Shown piece after piece: positions 1 to 4,165 of a stretch of DNA of 8,891 nucleotides. The DNA is from Methanomassiliicoccus sp. UBA345. GTDB taxonomy: Archaea; Thermoplasmatota; Thermoplasmata; Methanomassiliicoccales; Methanomassiliicoccaceae. The stretch's first letter is position 1, and each line of letters starts with the position of its first letter. The position numbers and the translations under genes were made by a program. Location of the stretch: NCBI GenBank assembly GCA_002504525.1, contig DATD01000011.1, forward strand, positions 78,757-87,647, written 5' to 3'. A model generated the notes under the pieces. It was not told where the DNA came from. It saw only the letters and a list, made by a program, of their open reading frames with translations, and searched no databases.

Positions 1-1
1 C

Positions 2-421
2 AGCGCCAACGCCCAATACACCATCACGGTCGTCGAGGCGGTGGCCCTGTCGGTCGCGCTGACCAACACCGCCAACGTGACCGCGACCGGCGTTCCGGTG
101 CAGTTCTTCGTCGACGGTGAAATAGTAGGCACTGTCCAGGCGACCATCCCGGCTAACAGCACCAAGACCGTCACTTACAACTGGTCGGCGCCCGGGCTGT
201 CGGCCGGACAGCACGCCCTCAAGGTGGTGGTCGATCCGGAGCAGCAGTTCGTCCGCTTCGCCGACGGGGGCATGGTCTTCGAGACCTCCTTCTACGTCGG
301 CGACGGAGGCTGGGGGTTGGCCAACCTCCTGCTGTCCCTGGTGCTGGTGATCTTCATGGTGGTGGTGTTCTTCACCTACATGAACCGAGGCAAGAAGAAG
401 AGGCGACGGCCCAAGGCCTGA
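2..421 (+). CDS. Surface protein, 3' end: CARDB-like domain and C-terminal membrane anchor (5'-truncated)
   Basis: Only the last 139 residues are visible; the open frame enters from the left edge without a start, so the gene is partial. The first ~95 residues read as a CARDB-type Ig-like beta domain, with the pattern of alternating hydrophobic strands, 'NTANVTATGVPVQFFVDG' and a later 'SAGQHALKVVVDP'. CARDB domains are common in archaeal and bacterial extracellular adhesion-type proteins. Around visible residues 106-127 there is one long hydrophobic segment (LLLSLVLVIFMVVVFF), followed by a short tail rich in Lys and Arg (GKKKRRRPKA). By the positive-inside rule the domain is outside and the tail is cytoplasmic. 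The expected full gene is a Sec-exported, membrane-anchored surface protein whose N-terminal part lies outside the window. It may be of the same general class as the giant beta-helix protein that starts at 4166. The ligand or partner cannot be told. Confidence 0.8.
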   Translation, partial: SANAQYTITVVEAVALSVALTNTANVTATGVPVQFFVDGEIVGTVQATIPANSTKTVTYNWSAPGLSAGQHALKVVVDPEQQFVRFADGGMVFETSFYVGDGGWGLANLLLSLVLVIFMVVVFFTYMNRGKKKRRRPKA

Positions 422-435
422 GGTCCTGAACGAAC

Positions 436-475
436 GGGGCCTCCCGGCCCCCCATTTTTATTCTTGCCTTTTTTT
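436..475 (+). terminator. GC hairpin followed by T-tracts after the CARDB gene
   Basis: A perfect 6-bp stem GGGGCC (436-441) / GGCCCC (446-451) with loop TCCC starts 14 bases after the stop codon. It is followed by a run of five T (455-459) and then seven T (469-475). Archaeal termination relies mainly on U-tracts, so the two T-runs alone would serve; the hairpin strengthens the call. Confidence 0.7.
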
Positions 476-483
476 ATTTGACA

Positions 484-642
484 ATGATGCAGTGCAGGCG
501 GCTCCGTCAGGAGAAACGATCTCTGTGGAGTAGCAGTTACATGCCTGCATACCTCAAGAGTGTCTATCCATTGCTGGCTGAGAACTGGTCCGAACAGATG
601 CTAGGAGGGCCTAATTTATTACTATGGTGTCGTGCCCCATAA
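484..642 (+). CDS. Doubtful 52-residue ORF in the spacer
   Basis: An uninterrupted frame runs from ATG 484 (or the adjacent ATG 487) to TAA 640-642. A second possible start at 541 has a GGAG 11 bases upstream and would give 33 residues. The predicted peptide is rich in Arg, Trp and Ser in its first half and has no motif, signal peptide or membrane segment that I recognise. It begins only about ten bases after the terminator T-run, leaving little room for a promoter ahead of 484. It may be a chance ORF or the decayed remnant of a gene. No homology can be claimed. Confidence 0.15.
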   Translation: MMQCRRLRQEKRSLWSSSYMPAYLKSVYPLLAENWSEQMLGGPNLLLWCRAP

Positions 643-672
643 TTGATATTGTTTTAACGTATCCATCAGTTT

Positions 673-894
673 ATGGAATTCACGGGGAAGAAAGGTTTCC
701 TCAAGACCGGCTCAGTTGTTGCATTAATCGGTCTGATTCTGAACATCGTCGGTCTGATGTATCTTCCAGATAGGCATCTAAGCATTATGTATTCCTCGGA
801 AATTTACCTGGCCAATGCACTGAGCCTCGTGGGCGTCGGGCTCATCGTTATCGGTCTAGCCATCGTACTCGTTGGGATGCTCAGGGTTGATTGA
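673..894 (+). CDS. Small two-helix membrane protein, unknown function
   Basis: I do not recognise this 73-residue protein. It has a short basic N-terminus (MEFTGKKGFLKTG), a first hydrophobic helix at about residues 12-31, a short polar loop containing PDRHLSIMYSSE, and a second hydrophobic helix at about residues 46-70 (LSLVGVGLIVIGLAIVLVG). It ends almost immediately with RVD. The pattern is that of a small integral membrane protein with both ends probably on the cytoplasmic side. There is no Shine-Dalgarno-like sequence before ATG 673, and an AT-rich patch at about 642-656 fits a near-leaderless transcript. Its codon use is visibly less GC-biased than the thioredoxin and purD genes nearby (TTA, ATT, GTT, AAA are frequent), so it could be a recent arrival or a weakly expressed lineage-specific gene. 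It reads towards the thioredoxin gene 100 bases downstream, which has its own promoter. Confidence 0.6.
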   Translation: MEFTGKKGFLKTGSVVALIGLILNIVGLMYLPDRHLSIMYSSEIYLANALSLVGVGLIVIGLAIVLVGMLRVD

Positions 895-900
895 GCGCTC

Positions 901-943
901 AGGCCTCAAGGCTAGATGCTAGTTTTCTAAAGCTTTGAGGCTT
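901..943 (+). repeat. 13-bp stem-loop between the small membrane gene and thioredoxin
   Basis: Bases 901-913 pair with 931-943 to form a 13-bp stem that includes two G-U pairs when read as plus-strand RNA, closing a 17-base loop. It begins seven bases after the TGA of the 73-residue protein and ends ten bases before the thioredoxin BRE/TATA. It may be a 3'-end or termination element of the upstream gene, though no strong T-run follows it. It could also be an operator upstream of the thioredoxin promoter. The pairing is seen; the role is inferred. Confidence 0.45.
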
Positions 944-952
944 CCCTTGCGT

Positions 953-966
953 GGAGGATATAAACA
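953..966 (+). promoter_or_regulatory. BRE/TATA promoter of thioredoxin gene
   Basis: A purine-rich BRE-like stretch (GGAGGA, 953-958) runs directly into TATAAA (959-964). Its centre lies about 33 bases before ATG 995. With the usual archaeal spacing, transcription would start near 987-990, giving an RNA with a leader of only a few bases. No Shine-Dalgarno sequence is present before the start, which fits near-leaderless translation. Confidence 0.7.
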
Positions 967-994
967 AATACTCCCGGGTAGCTAATTTGCGCCG

Positions 995-1324
995 ATGGCC
1001 ATGACTGACAATGTAATCGTGATAGCTCCCGGCGCCTTGGATGATGTGAAGACCGGCAATCCCAAACTGGTCGTGGACTGCTGGGCGGACTGGTGCGGCC
1101 CGTGCCGCATGCTCTCGCCGATAATCGACAAGCTGGCCGAGGACCACTCTGGCAAAGTGGCATTCGGCAAGCTGAACGTCGATGAGAATCAGGCCGAGGT
1201 GCAGCGCTTCAAGATCATGGCCATCCCCACAGTGCTGTTCTTTAAGGACGGCGAGATGGTCGACCAGGTGGTCGGCGTGGTGCCGAAGGAAGAGATCGAG
1301 AGCGTGATGCGAAAGCACTTCTAG
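995..1324 (+). CDS. trxA: Thioredoxin
   Basis: This is a 109-residue single-domain thioredoxin, a cytosolic thiol-disulfide oxidoreductase that reduces protein disulfides and is recharged by a thioredoxin reductase. The redox motif WCGPCR occupies residues 33-38 (Cys34, Cys37), and the conserved cis-proline is Pro78 in MAIPT. The family pattern D-x-W-A-x-W precedes the motif, 'LNVDEN' corresponds to the usual 'KVDVDEN' strand, and 'FFKDGEMVDQVVG' is the typical C-terminal hairpin. Length is normal for the family. ATG 995 is chosen, but ATG 1001 (two codons later) is equally good and, given the near-leaderless promoter, cannot be excluded. One oddity is Cys29, where most thioredoxins have Phe (VDFWA), giving a third cysteine close to the active site. 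The stop codon TAG overlaps the TAG of the converging translin gene. Confidence 0.93.
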   Translation: MAMTDNVIVIAPGALDDVKTGNPKLVVDCWADWCGPCRMLSPIIDKLAEDHSGKVAFGKLNVDENQAEVQRFKIMAIPTVLFFKDGEMVDQVVGVVPKEEIESVMRKHF

Positions 1325-1938
1325 AGCTTTCTGGAAAGCTCTTCCAGCTTGGCCTGAAGCCTCGCCGAGTTCAGCGCTACCGCCACTTCACCTCGCGTCT
1401 TCTCCACCAACGATCGGGCCACGTCCTGCTTCCTCCTGATCTGTATGATGGCATCCGGATAATCGAACCGCATGATGACGAGGAAGAGGCCCTCCATGAG
1501 GTCGAGGTACTTGCTGGCCTCTTCCGGCCGACCCTCTCGCAGATGGTTCAGGGCGAAGCGCCGAAGCTCTCCGATGACGTCGGCCAGGCCCAGAAGGTAT
1601 GCCGTTCCCGGAAGCCCCATCTCGTCGGGGTCAGGCAGGTCCTCATCGTGGATCAGCGCCAGCAGTATGGCCGCCTCGGCCAGCTCCTGCAGCGCCCCCT
1701 CCACCAGCCCCGATTCCCATATGTCCTGGTAGTCCTCCAGCAGACTGCGCAGGCGGTGGGCCTCGTCGATGGCCTCATGCATCATGAGCGTGACGTCCTC
1801 TCCCTTATGAATGGAGTGGACGATGCTGCCGGAGAGCCGGTTGATGGCCCTGGTGGACTTGATGGCGACCTCGCGGACCTGGTCCTTCTCCTCTAGTCGG
1901 GACTCGATGCGGTCGGCGATGTCTTCCAGGTTCTTCAT
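1321..1938 (-). CDS. Translin/TRAX-family RNA-binding protein, probable ribonuclease
   Basis: This 205-residue, almost entirely helical protein matches the archaeal translin family (COG2178 type). The N-terminal helix has the family's basic stretch REVAIKSTRAINRLS (22-36). 'YLLGLADVIGELRR' (114-127) is the translin/TRAX signature, followed by 'FDYPDAI' (158-164) and a basic C-terminal helix with 'RRKQDVARSLVEKTRGE'. In eukaryotes TRAX supplies the catalytic acids of the translin-TRAX (C3PO) endoribonuclease, in a QExxEA motif and a D-x-x-x-E pair. This protein has QELAEA (Glu85, Glu88) and Asp120/Glu124 with the same spacing, so it looks TRAX-like and possibly active on single-stranded RNA as an oligomeric shell. 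Activity is inferred. Start ATG 1938 lies 24-30 bases after a TATA box, consistent with a leaderless mRNA. The gene lies downstream of purD on the same strand with a 27-base gap. Some databases mislabel the family as haloacid dehalogenase; no such motifs are present. Confidence 0.85.
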   Translation of the reverse strand: MKNLEDIADRIESRLEEKDQVREVAIKSTRAINRLSGSIVHSIHKGEDVTLMMHEAIDEAHRLRSLLEDYQDIWESGLVEGALQELAEAAILLALIHDEDLPDPDEMGLPGTAYLLGLADVIGELRRFALNHLREGRPEEASKYLDLMEGLFLVIMRFDYPDAIIQIRRKQDVARSLVEKTRGEVAVALNSARLQAKLEELSRKL

Positions 1939-1945
1939 GGCCGAA

Positions 1946-1960
1946 GGAACGAGTGGTTCC
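1946..1960. promoter_or_regulatory. Dyad GGAAC-N5-GTTCC between TATA box and translin start
   Basis: A perfect 5-bp inverted repeat with a 5-base centre occupies 1946-1960, just downstream of the translin TATA box and ending eight bases before its ATG. That is where an archaeal repressor would block transcription start. On the minus strand it could also form a small hairpin after purD. It is short enough to be chance. Confidence 0.3.
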
Positions 1961-1961
1961 C

Positions 1962-1969
1962 TATTTTAC
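1962..1969 (-). promoter_or_regulatory. TATA box of the translin-family gene, overlapping the purD stop
   Basis: The minus-strand sequence GTAAAATA sits 24-31 bases upstream of ATG 1938, the spacing that puts the transcription start on the initiation codon. It overlaps the purD TAA (1966-1968). No Shine-Dalgarno precedes the ATG, supporting a leaderless transcript independent of, or in addition to, read-through from purD. Confidence 0.55.
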
Positions 1970-3288
1970 GCTTTCCTAATGCGCGCCATGTGCTCCACCC
2001 GCCTGTTGACGAGATCGGCCTTCCCGATGTCGTGGCGGACGAAGATCGCCTCCCCGCGCACGTGTCGGAGAGCGCGTTCGCAAGCCTCCTCGGCCTGTTG
2101 GATGGAATCGTCGATGCCGACCACGCCCACCGCCCGCGAGGTGGTGGTGAACACCTTCCCGCCCTCCTCGCTGACCATAGCATAGTAGGCGGCGGCGCCC
2201 TCGTTGGCTACGGCTGCCTCGTCCACTTCGATGAGCTTGCCGGCCTGGGGGGCGGTGCCGTAGCCTGCCGGCACGACGTACTTGCACACCGTGGCCTTCC
2301 GGGCGAAGGAGACGTTCGTTGAAAGCGAGCCGTCCACGATGCCCTGGCAGACGTCCAGGAACGGCGATTCGAGTATGGACAGCACGTTCATCGCTTCGGG
2401 GTCCCCGAAACGGGCGTTGAACTCGATGACGCGCGGGCCGTCGCGGGTGAGCATGAACTGGCCATACAGCACCCCGCGGTACGGATGTCCTTCCTTGGCC
2501 ATGGCGGCCACGGTGCGCCGGATGATGTCCAGCGCTGCCTGCCGGTCCGGCTCGGTGACGAACGGCAGCAGATGGTCCTCGGCGGAGTAGGCGCCCATGC
2601 CGCCGGTGTTCGGACCGACGTCTCCCTCGTAGGCGCGCTTATGATCCTGCACTAGGGGCATAGGGACCACGTTGCGGCCATCGCAGAACACCTGGAGAGT
2701 GAACTCCTCTCCCACTGCCCTCTCCTCCAGGATGACGCTCCCTCCTCCGATGCCATGGCTGAAGATCTCCTCGAGGTATTCGTCGGCCTCTTGGACGGTG
2801 TTCAGATGCTCTCCCTGGACCTTGACCCCCTTGCCGCCGGTGAGGCCCACGGGCTTGATGGCCAGTTCGAACCCCGCATCACGGACGTATCGCTTCGCTT
2901 CCTTCAGGTCGTCGAACGATGCGAAGCGGAGGTTCCCCGGAACGCCGTTGCGCTGCATCAGCTCGCGGGCGAAGCTCTTGGAGGTCTCCAGCCTCGCCGC
3001 CGCCTTGGTCGGTCCGACGCAGCCGATACCCTTGGCCTCGAGAGCGTCCACCAGGCCCGCTTCGAGCGGAGCTTCCGGACCCATCACGGCGATCTCGACC
3101 GCGGCGGCCTTAGCGAATTCCACTATGGCAGTCACGTCGGTCTCCTTGACCAGCCGGACCTCCCGGGCCAGCTTTGCTATCCCGGGGTTGTTGTTCCTCA
3201 TGGCCGAGTACAGCTCTGCACCGCTGCGATGCAGCGCGGCGGCCAGGGCATGTTCCCTTCCGCCGCCTCCTACGACAAGCACCTTCAT
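1966..3288 (-). CDS. purD: Phosphoribosylamine-glycine ligase (GAR synthetase)
   Basis: PurD joins 5-phosphoribosylamine and glycine using ATP, the second step of de novo purine synthesis in the cytosol. The 440-residue product is full length for the family. The N-terminal domain opens with the signature VLVVGGGGREHALA (3-16) and contains GPEAPLEAGLVD (70-81). The ATP-grasp region has Lys145 with the glycine-rich loop GGKGV (151-155), DHKRAYEGDVGPNTGGMGAY (215-234), which is the family hallmark, and the Mg/ATP site EFNARFGDPEAM (289-300). The C-terminal adenylate-domain lid follows (from about 330). ATG 3288 is chosen because the glycine-rich strand begins three residues later, as in the family, and a weak Shine-Dalgarno (GGTG) lies eight bases upstream. 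The gene follows hypB by 32 bases on the same strand with no clear TATA box in between, so the two are probably co-transcribed. The link of purD to hydrogenase maturation is positional only. Confidence 0.96.
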   Translation of the reverse strand: MKVLVVGGGGREHALAAALHRSGAELYSAMRNNNPGIAKLAREVRLVKETDVTAIVEFAKAAAVEIAVMGPEAPLEAGLVDALEAKGIGCVGPTKAAARLETSKSFARELMQRNGVPGNLRFASFDDLKEAKRYVRDAGFELAIKPVGLTGGKGVKVQGEHLNTVQEADEYLEEIFSHGIGGGSVILEERAVGEEFTLQVFCDGRNVVPMPLVQDHKRAYEGDVGPNTGGMGAYSAEDHLLPFVTEPDRQAALDIIRRTVAAMAKEGHPYRGVLYGQFMLTRDGPRVIEFNARFGDPEAMNVLSILESPFLDVCQGIVDGSLSTNVSFARKATVCKYVVPAGYGTAPQAGKLIEVDEAAVANEGAAAYYAMVSEEGGKVFTTTSRAVGVVGIDDSIQQAEEACERALRHVRGEAIFVRHDIGKADLVNRRVEHMARIRKA

Positions 3289-3305
3289 TCGAGCACCGCC
3301 ATCAT
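3285..3305 (-). other. Six-codon upstream ORF overlapping the purD start
   Basis: In the 32-base gap between hypB and purD two adjacent ATGs open a minimal frame encoding MMAVLE. Its TGA overlaps the purD initiation codon as ATGA, the arrangement used for translational coupling. It may be a leader that feeds ribosomes to purD or simply chance. The ATGA overlap is seen; function is not shown. Confidence 0.2.
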
Positions 3306-3320
3306 GTATTGAGAATAGGC

Positions 3321-3977
3321 TCAGGCGTGGATGTTCAACGCCCTGAACAGCTCCTCGATGCCCTCTCCTGTCTTGGCGCTGGTGCGGAACAGCCTAGCGC
3401 CCTTCTTGAACTTGGCGTAGTCGGCATCCAGACGGGTCGCGTCCATGTCCATGTGGGGAAGCAGGTCGATCTTGTTGAGCACCGCTATGTCCGACTCCAG
3501 GAAGATGAGCGGCTGTTTCCTTATCATGTCGTCGCCTTCTGTGACGGATATCACCACCATTCGATGGTCGGTTCCTAGGGGGAAGTCGGCCGGGCAGACC
3601 AGGTTCCCGACGTTCTCCACGAACAGGAAGTCGATCGAATCGAGGTCCAGCTCGTCCAGGGCATGGTCCACGAGATGAGCGTCGAGATGGCATTCCTTGC
3701 CGGTGTTCACGTTGACGGCCGGAACGTCCGCGGCGCGGAAACGATCAAAATCGTCCTGGCCGGTCACGTCGCCGGCCAGCACCGCCGCCCTGATGCCGCG
3801 CTTTTGCATCTCCACGGCCATCTTCTGGATGAGGAGGGTCTTGCCCGCCCCTATGGAGCCCATCACGTCGACCGATCGGATGTTGTGAGAATGAAGTCGG
3901 TGGTGGATATCGTGCCCGAGCTTGCGGTTCTCGGCAAGAATGTCCGCCTCCATGCTGATGTCTGATACCTTGTGCAC
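3321..3977 (-). CDS. hypB: HypB, nickel-delivery GTPase for [NiFe]-hydrogenase maturation
   Basis: HypB works with HypA to load Ni into the large subunit of [NiFe]-hydrogenases, driven by GTP hydrolysis. From the start used here the product has 218 residues. The P-loop GSIGAGKT is at 40-47. The metal site contributes Cys96, His97 and His101 (KECHLDAH) and Cys128 (NLVCPADF); the 32-residue spacing between the two cysteines is that of the HypB G-domain site. NKID at 168-171 gives guanine specificity. There is no N-terminal CxxCGC or poly-His nickel store, as usual in archaea. The frame is open up to GTG 4061, which would add 28 Pro/Ser-rich residues. I prefer GTG 3977 because it gives the 'MHxV' N-terminus and P-loop position I recall for archaeal HypB, and because a TATA-like ATTATTA lies 24-30 bases upstream, fitting a leaderless start. 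No hypA, hydrogenase or other hyp gene is visible. purD follows in the same direction. Confidence 0.92.
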   Translation of the reverse strand: MHKVSDISMEADILAENRKLGHDIHHRLHSHNIRSVDVMGSIGAGKTLLIQKMAVEMQKRGIRAAVLAGDVTGQDDFDRFRAADVPAVNVNTGKECHLDAHLVDHALDELDLDSIDFLFVENVGNLVCPADFPLGTDHRMVVISVTEGDDMIRKQPLIFLESDIAVLNKIDLLPHMDMDATRLDADYAKFKKGARLFRTSAKTGEGIEELFRALNIHA

Positions 3978-4000
3978 GACGCGGTCTAGGCTGAAGGAGC

Positions 4001-4014
4001 TAATAATCGTTTTT
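4001..4014 (-). promoter_or_regulatory. Probable promoter of hypB-purD
   Basis: The minus strand reads AAAAACGATTATTA from 4014 to 4001; the ATTATTA part is 24-30 bases upstream of GTG 3977, the spacing of a leaderless archaeal gene and the same geometry as the translin promoter. A competing element is the AT-rich block at 4081-4110, which would start transcription near 4060 and serve the longer reading of HypB. Confidence 0.4.
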
Positions 4015-4100
4015 GCCTGAGACTGAGGAGGAGGCGAACGTTCGGCGGCCGTGCCGATCACATAATTCTCCCCCGGGATTCTATAAATCTAAATATCTTT

Positions 4101-4113
4101 AAGTATAAACAAA
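4101..4113 (+). promoter_or_regulatory. TATA promoter of the giant surface protein gene
   Basis: TATAAA (4104-4109) within AAGTATAAACAAA predicts transcription start near 4130-4135 and a leader of about 33 bases. Unlike the thioredoxin and translin genes, this gene has a Shine-Dalgarno-like GGTGTGA (4155-4161) five bases before ATG 4166. The surrounding block 4081-4113 is AT-rich on both strands and lies between divergent genes, so it may also feed transcription towards hypB. Confidence 0.6.
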
Positions 4114-4165
4114 GTAATCCCACCCCAACTGGCGTCGGAGTTTTTGCCGGTAAGGGTGTGAGAGT

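Larger units (their letters stand above)
422..672. other. AT-richer intergenic spacer
   Basis: Apart from the terminator at 436-475 and the doubtful ORF at 484-642, this 251-base stretch holds no gene I can support. A 7-bp inverted repeat, TGCAGGC (493-499) / GCCTGCA (543-549), encloses 43 bases and could be chance. AT-rich patches at 612-622 and 640-656 are the only promoter-like sequences ahead of the small membrane protein gene at 673. A TATA-like element around 642-649 would place transcription start close to its ATG. Confidence 0.4.

Noticed and set aside
422..994. tRNA or other structured RNA gene in the spacer
   Set aside because: I found no cloverleaf, T-loop GTTC motif or conserved riboswitch core; only isolated short inverted repeats are present.
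899..1318. 139-codon minus-strand frame across the thioredoxin gene
   Set aside because: It is antisense to an unmistakable thioredoxin, has no recognisable motif and no promoter of its own.
2672..3346. 224- and 185-codon plus-strand frames across purD
   Set aside because: They are shadows of a full-length, well-conserved purD. The predicted proteins are low-complexity Pro/Ser/Arg-rich without motifs.
3978..4061. Use of GTG 4061 as the HypB start
   Set aside because: It would add 28 Pro/Ser-rich residues not expected in archaeal HypB and shift the P-loop and metal-site positions away from the family layout. It is kept as an alternative in the hypB entry.
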